From Chiua virens (Eukaryota; Basidiomycota; Agaricomycetes; Boletales; Boletaceae): a DNA stretch of 64,000 bases. The position numbers and the translations under genes are program-made. The DNA is taken from the NCBI GenBank assembly GCA_019787685.1, contig JAHNUO010000006.1, positions 2,294,001-2,358,000 on the forward strand. The letters are read 5' to 3'. This document shows, one piece after another, positions 11,046 to 27,866 of this stretch. The notes beneath the pieces are model-generated. The model ran no database searches. It saw only the letters and a program-made list of their open reading frames with translations, and was not told where the DNA came from. Position 1 is the first letter of the stretch. The number at the start of each line of letters is the position of its first letter.

Positions 11046-12056
11046 CGTGAACGAGAAATGAATGTCAGATGGATGTTTCTCGATTAGAAACAAAATTCAG
11101 CCGCCTTTTGTACAAGGAGAAAGTCATCGGATCCTTTAGAAGGTGAAACACCGATCAGGGCCCCTAATGAGCTCGTGATTGGTTGGTAATGATGAACAGC
11201 TGATGCGGCTAAGCAGCTACGAGGCTCTCTGACAAGACTTCCTTCCTTACCCCCAACAAGCAGGATTATTGTTGAATGGGGTTCGGTTCCTGCCAATGTG
11301 ACATTGGCATGGGACACGTTTTTAGACGGTTTGTAAGGAGCGTGCCTATATTTACTCGCGTGAGCAAGCGATTATCATATGCATGAGAATGAGATCTGGC
11401 GCGCCTCAGGGCAAGCATGAAGAGTGTCATTTGAATCGAGCTAGTAGATCAAGCTTAGAAATCAAGCCCGTCCGGAGTCCAGCTGGGAACTGAGAAGCAT
11501 AGGTACGGTCGAGCCACTTGTGCTTTGGCGGTAGCAGCTTAGCTCTGCCAAAGTTACGATTATCCCAATATTGACCACAGGTGACACGACCTGGTAACCA
11601 GGTTCCACGTTAGGATGCTGAACTTAGGAATGGTGGTGGTATCCTGGTCGATGAATGTTATATGGTATGTTTAAATGTCTTCCCTATAGGGGAATACCCG
11701 CAGCTTCACAAAAAGGGTGTTCCCAGGTAGGGCAGAAAGAGTCCGAGAGTTACAGCGACGCCGACGTCCCCGCCTTGTCTCGCATATACATACGACCAAG
11801 GAACCTAATCGGAGATCTAGATAGTCCATGCGTGGTTATGTTATTATGACGTAAGCATCTGTCGCAAACCTGCATCCTCAGGTCTGTTATCAGCGAGGAT
11901 GATGGATTTAAATCGCGATCGTATCCGGGAGGAGGTATCTTGGCACAGGGATTGACGGGCTTGGTAAAAATCACATGTGGATAGTCGAGCGAGAGGCGAC
12001 GGTTGAGCGCACCTCAAGCTGAAGATATTACAAATACAATGCAACTTCTGCAGAAA
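11046..12056. other. Spacer between tandem NmrA genes
   Basis: About 1 kb holds the promoter of copy 1 and the 3' flank of copy 2. No further gene or clear extra duplicated fragment was recognised. Confidence 0.4.
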
Positions 12057-13151
12057 TCACAGACCAAGCACTTGCTTCACTGATTTCCATTTGTGTCCCT
12101 CCCAGGCCTTGTTGCCACTGTCTGCATGTTCTGGGACGTCCTTGTCGATGTAGTTATCCCAGCCCGAGCTCAGTCTTCCTTCTTCGAATTTGCTCTGCAG
12201 GAACGTCTGCTTCACGAATCCCTCTGGAAGCTTTGTCACGTGCTCTACCGGCACAGGTGGGTCGCGCGCCTCGTAGAGAGCGCCGATGGCAGCGAGAGAC
12301 AAACGTTCACCCTGAATGCGGAACGTAGCGTTGTGGAGGGATGACTCGGGGAGCGTCGTGAGAACGTGAGCGATAAAGCCTACGAAGAACCACGTTCGTG
12401 AGCCCCAGCCTGAGAGCGAGTTTACCGATGTGAGGAATACTTGCCTGAAACGTCGTCCAAGGACGTGAACGAAGATGGAACGGTGTGCTTGCCCATGAGA
12501 TGATACTTCCCCAACCCCACGCCGGTCAACCATGGGATGAATTCCATGAAGACACCATTCTAATCAAACGTAAATGGGCTCCTCAGACCGGTGATCATCG
12601 CTTGAATGGACGTACGTAGACACGCATCACAGGAATTCCGAGAGACTTGACGTGTTCTGGTGATCATGATTCGTCAGATACCAATGATCTGAACACACCG
12701 CTCTAGACACTAAACCTTACCGGCAAACTCAGATTTGATCACAAGATGGCCATCCTTGCCGCCCTCTGTTGGCATCCCATATTCAGACGGTACAAACAGC
12801 TTCACGCCTGCCTCCTTGGCTGCCTCCGCGATAGGTCGTTGTGCGGGGAGGGCACCAAATGCCAATGCGGATATAACGACCTCGACCTTGTTCTCTTTTA
12901 AGATGGACGTGAGAGAGTTCACGTCTGTATAATCCACCGTCGCAAGCTTGACACCCTGGCAGAGGGAGTTCTGCGTCGAGGTGCTTCCAGGACGGGCAAG
13001 CGCAACAACCGAAGCGCCGCGGTTTATCAGAGCCTGTCGTACATGGCCGTCAGGTAATTTCGGACTGCGCGTAATATAGATTACGCGCCTGCACGATGCG
13101 AGCGCCAATGGTGGGGCCTGCCCCTGCGACTGCGAACGAAGTATAAGGCAT
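12057..13151 (-). CDS. NmrA/isoflavone-reductase-like NAD(P)-binding protein, copy 2
   Basis: This is a tandem paralogue of 9947-11045 in the same orientation, with the same exon layout and ends. The start at 13151 gives MPYTSFAVAGAGPTIGARIV. Later exons give LINRGASVVALARPGSTSTQ, LKENKVEVVISALAFGALPA, KEAGVKLFVPSEYGMPTEGG, SLGIPVMRVYVQNGVF, FIAHVLTTLPESSLHNATFR and the terminal WEGHKWKSVKQVLGL. The reading frame is continuous through the position that is broken in copy 1. The two proteins look highly similar over their full length, so the duplication is fairly recent. The reaction cannot be assigned from sequence. Confidence 0.85.
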
Positions 13152-13512
13152 CGGGAATGAGAAGACGAGAGTGGGACGAAATAGTCAGCGACATAATGTC
13201 ATTCTCCTTTTATACGATGGGAGTATGTTTATTTCTGGATAAAGTGGTCAGACACTTAGACACTTGAACAGGCCGTCCTATGCTAGACATACCGGGACCC
13301 TAGCCGTGTGAAACTGAAAGGTTTTGGCTACCACATGCTACACTGACATACACACATGACAAAATTTCATGCGCAGTGAAACACTCTAGCATGTGCCAGA
13401 TCGGAAGGCGAGAAACAGTAGTGCTTGTGCTGATGCCGGCGTCCGAATTCTTCTATTGATTAGTCAGCTGCTCCTTTAATTCTGACTCTGGTCGGAAGCG
13501 AAGCGATAAACG
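13152..13512. promoter_or_regulatory. NmrA copy 2 / ERG8 divergent intergenic region
   Basis: This 361-bp region lies between divergent start codons and must contain both promoters. No specific element was identified. Confidence 0.4.
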
Positions 13513-15400
13513 ATGTCATCCATCACGGTCGTTTCAGCCCCGGCGAAAGTCCTCATTGCAGGGGGATACCTCGTCCTCGACCAGAAATTTACTGGCTTGG
13601 TGATATCAGCTTCATCTCGGTTTTACACTGTTATCCAGGATTACCAGAAACCAGGCCACATTGTCGTTCGATCACCTCAGTTCATCGGAGCTGAATGGAG
13701 TTATTCCGTGACCGTCCACGATGATGGCAAGGTGGATGTCAGTCAGGCGTCAGAAAGGTAAAATTTCTCAATGGATATCACGTCTAAATAACCCCTGTGG
13801 ATAGCAAGAACAAGTTCGTGTACTTCGCACTGAAATATACCTTGATGTTGGCGTCAGAGCGATTATCAGCCGTGGGCTCCGCTCGATCACTGCGGGACTC
13901 GTTGCAATGTGGCCTCGATGTGGTTGCCGCAGGTGATAATGACTTTTACTCACAACAAGCCAAGGTCATTAGTTTTGTTTAACAGATCGACGCTCGGCGC
14001 TTGTTCACTGATGTAACTCTTATAGCTTCAAGAATTGAACTTGCCTGCTACGGTGGCGACGTTGGCCAGTATCACCCCGTTTTGCCCTCAGGACGTAAAA
14101 CTAGATAATACCAAAAAGACGGGTATGGGATCCTCTGCGGCATTGATCACTTCCATCGTCTCTGCTCTCTTGCTGAGGCTCGGTGTGGTCACCCAGGAAG
14201 AATTTAGCCAACCAGACAGCAACGCGCGCAAGTTGGCGCATAACACCGCTCAATTCGTGCACTGCTTCGCTCAGGGAAAGGTAGGGTAGCGGATTCGATG
14301 TGTCCTCCTGCCGTGTTCGGGAGCCAGTTGTACACTCGATTCAATCCCGCCTTGTTGGACAATTTGATGAAAGGTGGCGACGTGAGTGATACGCTGATCG
14401 GTGCCAATCGTAGTGACAACACTCGGTTGATTCTTCTTAGGGACCGCTTTCGTTGTCGCCCGTACTCAGTCCCGGGGATCACTGGGACTGTCAGGTAGTT
14501 CCGATTCGACTTCCGCCTCTCGTTAGGCTCGTATTGGCGGATGTATCTGCGGGAAGCAACACCCCTTCTCTCGTGGGCAAGGTGCTGAAATGGCGTCGAG
14601 AGAAAGCCGACCAAGGCACGCACTGATGACGCTTCCCTCTACGTGTATGACGAGCACTAACGATTAATTTTACCCAGCTGACGCCCTGTGGGCGGCTATC
14701 GACACTTCGAATCAAACACTCGCGGCTCATCTTCGTCACCTTTCCGATTTGTCCGAACAACAGGCGGGGTTGTACGCATCCGCTGTCACGCGCATGTCTG
14801 GCGCGCCGTCGTCAGAGGTAAGAGGTCTTGTTCAATCCTCGAGACATCTTGACTGAGTCGAGGGCCGGTTACCTCTGGCGCAGTGGCTTGACGGCGTTGA
14901 GTCAGAGAAACCCATCGTCGAGGCGTTTTTAGATCTCCGAGAGACGAGTGAGGTAGGCACGCTAACCGTCATTGGAACCGAGCTCCTCCCTGAATCGCTT
15001 ACACAGAATACACGTGGGCTTATGCGACAAATGGGCAAGGCAGCAGGTGAAGAGGTACACATAGAGCCTGACACACAGACTGAACTGTTGGATGCATCGA
15101 TTGCGCAAAAGGGGGTTATTTGCGGCGGCGTACCCGGTGGTAAGTGACGGTCTTTCTGTGTCATTCCAGTGACGCGTTTATTGACTGCGTGCACAGCGGG
15201 AGGGTATGACGCGATTTGGCTCTTATTGTTTGATCCGAATGATGGCACTTGTGAGCCGTTGAACGCTGTCGAGAAGCTTTGGGAAAGATTCCCAAACGTA
15301 TCACCCTCTGCTAGCAACTGAATCCAAAGAGAGAGGCGCCAAAATCGAGAAAATTGACGAAGTGCCTGGGTTGCGTGTCATCGTGCAACTACGTCGATGA
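13513..15400 (+). CDS. ERG8: Phosphomevalonate kinase ERG8 (several frame breaks)
   Basis: GHMP kinase that converts phosphomevalonate to diphosphomevalonate for sterols and dolichols. MSSITVVSAPAKVLIAGGYL is the typical start with the substrate loop. The ATP-binding motif KKTGMGSSAALITSIVSALL follows, then AHNTAQFVHCFAQGKVGSGF and FGSQLYTRFNP, SPGDHWDCQVVPIRLPPLV, LVLADVSAGSNTPSLVGKVL, ADALWAAIDTSNQTLAAHL, and the GHMP C-terminal loop GVICGGVPG with GGYDAIWLL. Three positions need one base removed to keep the conserved frame: the G run at 14284-14286, T near 14309, and 15304-15307, after which PLLATESKERGAKIEK and DEVPGLRVIVQLRR lead to the stop at 15400. A fourth irregularity lies near 14620. 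The enzyme is normally essential, so assembly error is the simpler explanation. Confidence 0.88.
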
Positions 15401-16816
<1,416 letters not shown>

Positions 16817-16950
16817 ACTACAGTTGGACTACAGGCTTGTGGTATTATGATGACATCACATTATGTCAGCAATCAGAAATGGAAGTCTTCGAGTTGCTGG
16901 TCCCCTCTCCGCCAGCCAATTGTCCGAGTACATCTTGATCCACAACCGTC

Positions 16951-17828
16951 ATGAGCCTCCGCCAGGGCGTCCTCAGGTCGCTAACACTCTCAGACCTTGC
17001 TATGGAGCGCATGCAGCTCGCATCCACCCGCCATTCCGACGAAGATTCCGAGGATGAGCTGATATGCGTCGTGAGTGTGACAAGATCTCTATCTGATATA
17101 GCCCTCTCATTGCGCCAGACATCCACTCCCGGGACACCCGCGCGGTCTCGTGGGCCTTCAAGGCCTTCTTCCAGACCGGCCTCGCCCACTCGCCGAACAA
17201 ATTTGCGGAATCCTCCTCCGACTTCTACATTGGGGCCTAAATCTCTCTCATCAGACCCTCTCAAGGCATTTCCCACTCAGATCTCGCAAGGTATCTTTCG
17301 GTGGCTTGAAGTATCCGATCTTGCATCCTGTTCTCGGGTATCGCGGAAATGGAACAAGAGTCAGACGCTCAATTACGGTACGTTGTATTGTGTGTCGGTT
17401 TGATAGTACTGAAGTGGGGTTTGTCAAGTATGGTTTCAGCACTATCGCAAGGAGAATTTCCACGACGAGAGTCTGCCCCCAGGAAAGTGGACTAGACGGG
17501 AGTCCAAACAGAATTGGGTTCGTAGTATGCACCTATCTAAGCGAATATGCTTTGATCTTCGTTCTAGCGCCTAACGTATTTATCCACATGTACGAACAAG
17601 TCAGCACCTTCAACCCCGATGGAGAGATCTTCCCCTTCTCGTTCAGGGTACCAGACACCCAAAGAAGTTAACGAAGAGAAGTGGAAAGTAGAAGAACAGG
17701 CCCGCCCAGGCAAGGCCGAAATGCGGGAAATGTACAAGGAACTTGGGGGTCGCAAATCGCGCAACAAGACGAAACTCGGGAGTACGGGGGGATATAGAGA
17801 TAAGACTGGTTGGTTTGACGAAGAATGA
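16951..17828 (+). CDS. F-box protein with conserved C-terminal basic motif
   Basis: Likely substrate receptor of an SCF ubiquitin ligase. The N-terminal half is Ser/Arg/Pro-rich and low in complexity (TPARSRGPSRPSSRPASPTR). The F-box follows (LKAFPTQISQGIFRWLEVSD, then LASCSRVSRKWNK). After an intron ending at about 17429 comes VWFQHYRKENFHDESLPPGK and TRRESKQNW. The last exon gives GYQTPKEVNEEKWKVEEQAR, KAEMREMYKELGGRKSRNK and ends GGYRDKTGWFDEE. No leucine-rich repeats or WD repeats are visible, so the substrate-binding part must be this short conserved C-terminus. It is convergent with SPC25, with only 62 bp between the stop codons. Confidence 0.75.
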
Positions 17829-17890
17829 TGGGTATACAAGAGCGCTTTCACATATATATCTAAGGTATAGCAGGTCTCCATTGGTTTTTA

Positions 17891-18782
17891 CTAGAAATGT
17901 GCTGGCACCAAATCGCGAAATGCTGATCGCATGCGCTTGATAAATCGATATATGTTTCCAGTTTGATTTAGCTCTTGTAAGAGAATTGGAAGTGTGGGTA
18001 GTGGTGGCGTTGTCGTTATAACTGAAGTGAACGTGTAAAAGAGCAAAACGTGCGCGCGAAGAACCTCACCATTGTACGACGGTGCAGAAACATCGAGCAC
18101 GAAGCTGAATTCCCGATCAGCGTTTGCCTCGTCTATATGTGAAAACCGGATGAGCAGTTGATCTGCTTCGATGCCTTCTATGTAGCACTTGAGCCATGAC
18201 TCGCATGCCGTAAGTTCTGGTTGTAGTTGGGCAGCATGGGAATTGAGTATACTTCGTTCAACATCCTTTTCTAAGTTGATAGGTTGACTGATAGATGTAA
18301 ATGCGCGTAATGAAGGAATAAGTTCACACCTCGCTTTAGATTGGCGACGGCGACGCGGTACTGCTCAACCTCGGAGTCGATGGCTGCACCCGCCTCACGG
18401 AGCGAAGCTAGCTGACGTTTGAGTGCGGCAACGGACTGTTCGACATCACGTCTTTCCTCCTGTTCCTTTTCTAATACTATGATACTGGATTGGTCCCAAA
18501 ATTTATGAATGGTGTTTGTAACATACCAGCTAGTAGTTCGATTTCTTTCAGCTTGCACTGATTCGTCTCGGTCTCCACAGCCTGGGTTCGTTCGGCCAAT
18601 CTTCTCTTGTCGGTTTCCTGGGTGTTTCTGTGTTTCGTGATTTCGGCGATGGCGCGATTGGTATAGTTTGTGACGGCTCTGACAAAGTTCCCGGTTGAAG
18701 TTTCGTACGCTTGCAGCCGAAGGTCTACCTGGGGGGTGGGCAGAGCGAGGATGGAGGCGAGGTCGACGTGCGATCGTCGCAT
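17891..18782 (-). CDS. SPC25: SPC25 kinetochore Ndc80-complex subunit
   Basis: Pairs with SPC24 at the inner end of the NDC80 complex that links kinetochores to microtubules. The start at 18782 gives MRRSHVDLASILALPTPQVD. A coiled coil follows over the next exons (NTQETDKRRLAERTQAVETE; LEKEQEERRDVEQSVAALKR; AAIDSEVEQYRVAVANLKR). The globular RWD-like domain is LTACESWLKCYIEGIEADQL, then LIRFSHIDEANADREFSFVL and, after the last intron, ELNQTGNIYRFIKRMRSAFR, ending LVPAHF at 17891. Four short introns, no frame breaks. Divergent from DBF2 with 177 bp between start codons. Its 5' part, with that spacer, is copied in inverted orientation at 44594-45493. Confidence 0.9.
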
Positions 18783-19449
18783 TTTGGACTGTCGTTTCTG
18801 GCCGATCTAGGGTACAGGCGAAAACTCCACCGGGTATCGACAAGAGCAATGGACGCGTAGATCACGTGAGGAATAAGACGGCACGTGGTAGTCGTGTTCA
18901 ATCGTAGGGGTTGCATGCATTGTGCAACCTGATCGCAACGATTTGCAAGTATCGTTTTCATGACAGATACCAGCAAGACTTCAGACATACTCCATCGCGA
19001 TATTTACATGGATACAACGAAAGGTATAACCGTGGGCCTCCGTGACATCCGCATGACGGCGGAAGGTGATCACGGCTGGAACGACGACATCAAAATGAGC
19101 ACAGCGAAAGCCGGAACGACTTTGAAGCCGTCTGGTTTCCAACTCTGGGAGAGAGAGCTCCTGGATAGCTCAGAGGTGAAGCGAAAAGCCACCGTAGCAC
19201 AGCTCTGTGGGTCTCCTCGTGATGATTTACGATGACCTTCGATTGAAAGATCGTAGACTTTCTCGATTACTATTTTCAGAGCCTAGGCTACCTCGCTGCC
19301 CGGAAGGAACGCAGAACGCGTTTCGATGCCGATACTGCGAAACGACAACTGTCTATGGCCGAGTATTCAAAGGAGTTCAAGTCATACTGTGGTCGCGAGC
19401 GGGTGTTGCTCCGAAAGCGTCGCACCAAACTTCGCGTGGAGCAATTTCA
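18554..19449. repeat. Source copy of 0.9-kb inverted segmental duplication
   Basis: This segment runs from inside the SPC25 first exon, across the shared promoter, to inside the DBF2 kinase domain start. It is nearly identical to the reverse complement of 44594-45493. Homology stops abruptly at tgcactgattcg on the left and gcaatttca on the right. Confidence 0.9.
18783..18959. promoter_or_regulatory. SPC25/DBF2 bidirectional promoter
   Basis: 177 bp separate the two start codons of two mitotic genes. A shared promoter is likely. A diverged copy with a few small substitutions and indels exists at about 45084-45264. Confidence 0.55.
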
Positions 19450-20834
19450 CATCATAGCTCAAGTTGGTCAGGGTGGTTACGGCGAAGTATTTCTCGCACG
19501 CAAGCAGGAAACCGGAGAAGTATGTGCCCTGAAGAGGATGCGAAAACGGACGCTGCACAAGATGGATGAGGTGAGTCGCCAACATTATGTTCCATCCGAT
19601 GTTCAACATCTGTCCAGGTCCGGCATGTTCTTGTCGAGCGGGATATCCTGACAGCTACCAAAACACCCTGGTTGGTGCGGTTGCTATACGCGTTCCAAGA
19701 TACGTATCACGTCTATCTCGCCATGGAATACGTGCCAGGAGGAGACTTTAGAACGCTTCTAAACAATTCCGGGGTGCTGAAGGAGGAACACGCCAGGTTC
19801 TATATCAGCGAGATGTTTGTGGCCGTCAACGAATTACACAAACTTGGCTACATCCATCGTGATTTGAAACCAGAGGTTTGTCAACAACGTAACTTTAATG
19901 TTGATCAGCTACAACTTGCTACAGAATTTTTTGGTCGACGGAACGGGTCATGTCAAGCTCACAGACTTTGGGTTAGCGACCGGGGCGTTGAATCCGAAGC
20001 GAATTGAGTCACTGAAAATCAAAGTACGTCCTTGGATAAAATACGTGCCAGTCACGTAACGTGTTTGTGTAGCTTGACAAAGTCAAAGACAACCAAGTCG
20101 TATACCGATCGACGCTCGAGCGGCGTTCGATGTATCGTTCTATTCGTCACGAGGATCCACGCTATGCTGACTCCATTGTCGGTTCGCCCGATTACATGGC
20201 TCCCGAAGTTCTACGTGGAAAGCCTTACACCTATTCGGTCGACTACTGGTCTTTAGGATGCATCTTCTTCGAGTTCTTGGCCGGATTTCCTCCTTTCAGC
20301 GGAGGTACACCTGAAGAAACCTGGACCAATTTGAAAAACTGGACCAAGGTGTTACGACGTCCTGAATATGACAAACCAGAAGATCTCATATTCAATCTCA
20401 CCGACATCGCGTGGGATGCTGTTACGAGGTATACCCAAGCCAGCTGCACGTTGCATCACTAAACGTTACACCTCAGGCTCATATCACATTCGAGCGTCCG
20501 ATACGCAACACTCACGCAAGTAATGAGTCACCCATTTTTCGATGGCGCCAGATGGGAGGATTTGCGATCTACTCGTGCACCTTTTGTCCCAGCCCTGGAT
20601 TCGGAGGTCGACACGGGATACTATGATGATTTTACATCACCCGAGGACATGGCCAAGTATGCAGAAGTGAAAGAGAAGCAAAGAAATGTGGACAAGGTCA
20701 GGGAGAAAGAGGACCCCCAATCTAGAGGGGTATGGGTTGGGTTTACTTTTGGTAAGAATGGTCCCAGCACTAAACTGCTAGGTGCTTTGGAGGGAGGGAA
20801 AGAGGATAACAGCACATTAGCTACTATATTCTAA
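18960..20834 (+). CDS. DBF2: DBF2/Sid2 NDR-family mitotic exit kinase
   Basis: AGC/NDR serine-threonine kinase of the mitotic exit or septation network, activated by MOB1. The N-terminal MOB-binding region has KAGTTLKPSGFQLWERELLD and FLDYYFQSLGYLAARKERR. The kinase domain has VGQGGYGEVFLARKQE (P-loop), VCALKRMRK (catalytic Lys), YIHRDLKPEN, LTDFGLATG, the long NDR insert, and VGSPDYMAPEVLRGKPYTYS. The C-terminal extension ends with a hydrophobic-motif-like WVGFTFGKNGPSTK. Stop at 20834. Several short introns. One possible intron at 19024-19065 is 42 nt, a multiple of three with no stop, so it could be retained. In the inverted copy the same donor reads gc instead of gt. The ATG at 18960 is the first in frame. 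Confidence 0.92.
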
Positions 20835-21210
20835 CTGTTAGGGTCGTTCAGAATTCAAAACGGCCCCCATTTTGGCGTCGAGAGTAAAACAATCGATTGC
20901 CAGTGTTGACACTGTCGAACACACGATCGGGCGTGCAGGATACCAGCCATGAGCATCATGCAAATGGCTGACAATCATCACCCAGTAGCGAGCAGCTCAA
21001 GCCTGAAGCTTGAAACTTGAAGTCCATGATGCTGCCACGGGTCGACGCCATCCATGATGCATGATGCGGCACGAGTGAGTAGTACGAGTAATACACAGGC
21101 GAGCAGGTGCATCACGAACTGGCAGACAAAGCACATGAAATTACATAAAAAGTAATCAATGGATTTTTCTCGGCGGCAGACTCCGGGATTTCTACGCTCA
21201 TACTCTCATT
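20835..21210. other. Intergenic, low-complexity words
   Basis: 376 bp between DBF2 and the mL38 gene. It contains overlapping short repeats such as atgatgc and gcttgaa around 21000-21070. No gene seen. Confidence 0.4.
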
Positions 21211-22709
21211 ATGTTTGCAATACGGAGGTTGCAGACGCAGTCGGTCAGGCTCGTTAGCACTACTGCTACTTTGCAGGCAGCTTCCTCAACAGCGGTAATA
21301 GTCTCGGAAGACGCTCCTCTCAAGGAACGACGAACCCGTCCATTCAAGACGCGTCGACCAAGGATTTCGCTCGAGCATCCGCGCGAATGGAAACGGCCTC
21401 TCGCGTACGGCGTACTTCCTGCGTTTGACGAAGCCTTGAAATTTATCAAGGCAGACTCGGAAACATTGAAGCTAGAGATGCAAAATGTGCAGGCTTCGTT
21501 AAATGCTGCTAAACTAGCACCAGAACCGGACTCAGAGGCGATTCAGCGGATAGAGGAAAAGCTCAACTACCTCGAGATTCAGAGCGAGGTGAATTTCCCT
21601 CAAGTTCAGTGGAAATGTGCAAACGGAATGGGTACGTGAGCATTTTAGAGCCACTGCAAACTGTCCGGTTCTCATTGCACTGGTATTTCACCTAGCGGAT
21701 ATGTCAAAGGCAGTAGACAGGCACATTATCGAGCACCGCTGGCGGAACGAAGGAGCGCTGGATCTTTTGGTATGCAGTTTCTTACTATTCCTGACTCGGA
21801 CTGATTCCTTTCTCTTAGATGGAACGCGTTCATCAGATGCATGTCGTACCTGATGTCGTACCTGACCTCCACCCATCGTTTGACCTCCGTGTCTCCTTCC
21901 CGGAACACCAAACGAAGAATGTATCCAGCGTGTCTAAATACACATTCGTTGAGCCGGGGATTTTTTTGCTTCCGGAGCAGGTCAGTATTTCTCGCGTTCC
22001 TTTAAAGTTGCTGCTCTGATGAACATAAACAAGACCGTTGAACCACCCATGCTCCACAAGGATGTCTTCCACATCGACGAGCGTTTATACACCTTGATCA
22101 TGATAGACCCAGGTAGCTGAATTTAAAGGACTCGATATTGTTCCCTAGCTCACCGGGTTGTAGATGTACCTGACGAAGTAAACAGCACATACCAATCCTT
22201 CCTTCACTGGTTGCAGTACGTATCCCGTACCTTCTCAGTTATCGTACGATCGTAATTCATTTTCCCGGTAGGCCCAACATCCCTTTGTTGGCGACATCCC
22301 CATCGTTGATCTCCAACGTAAACTCGCATACTAAGTACATACCACCACACCCCCAGAAAGGTACACCCTACCACCGCTACATAATTCTCTTATTTCCCCA
22401 AAAATTCCATATCGACGTCCCAATTGTCGAAATGGATCAACGCCTCGGATTTTCGGTTAGGGAGTTTATGGCGAAATATAATCTGGATCCTTCGACTGGT
22501 GGCGGCGCACATATGTGGAGAGGAGAATGGAACCAGACTGTTTCAAGAATCCATCGGGATCTTTTGAGTAAGTCTCTCCCGGTAGACTTTGACACCGAAA
22601 AGATTCTCAGCATCATTTTGGTGCAGAAACGGAAGAGCCAATTTATGGGAGGCCGCCGAAACCAGATAGATATGCGGATGTTAGAGGCAAGAACCGATAT
22701 TTCTTGTAG
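21211..22709 (+). CDS. MRPL35: Mitochondrial large ribosomal subunit protein mL38 (MRPL35)
   Basis: PEBP-fold protein of the mitochondrial ribosome large subunit. MFAIRRLQTQSVRLVSTTAT is a typical matrix presequence. The mL38-specific N-terminal helix region is PLAYGVLPAFDEALKFIKAD. Later exons give WRNEGALDLLMERVHQMHV and the PEBP fold (TVEPPMLHKDVFHIDERLYT, then LIMIDP, NSTYQSFLHWLQ, IPPHPQKGTPYHRYIILLFP, FSVREFMAKYNLDPSTGGGA). The last exon, entered through an intron at about 22569-22626, ends GRPPKPDRYADVRGKNRYFL. That terminal block is characteristic of fungal mL38. About six introns, frame continuous. Confidence 0.9.
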
Positions 22710-22883
22710 AATGGAATCGCTTGCACTATATATGTCATTGAACACTTTTGTGCTCTTCTGCTCCTGCCCGGCGTTCTATGCAGACAAAATCTGAGGAGTT
22801 GCTATTTCAAATGGTTGGATGACGTAAGCTGCTCGAGCAACGCGTCTCGATCTTGTTGCACCATCATCCTGTACTCGGTAGCG

Positions 22884-27591
<4,708 letters not shown>

Positions 27592-27866
27592 GTTGCAAAC
27601 AAGCGTTGAACGTTGAGTGCAGGATGGAAAACTGTGTACATGTAGAGCCGGACAGATACGTCCTGGTAATGGAACCTCCTTCATCGCGACCGGAGTGCCG
27701 CACCGAGTGGAGCGTATCGTTTCCAACGTGATTTTCTCAGGAACAAGCATTACCTGGATACCCTATGAGAGGATGAGACACTTGAGATAACTTTAGCGTG
27801 CTCCACGTCTCAACGCCATGCTCACCGGGCTCGTTTTATTGAAGCCCTCTAGCGAGTCCCAGTGAC

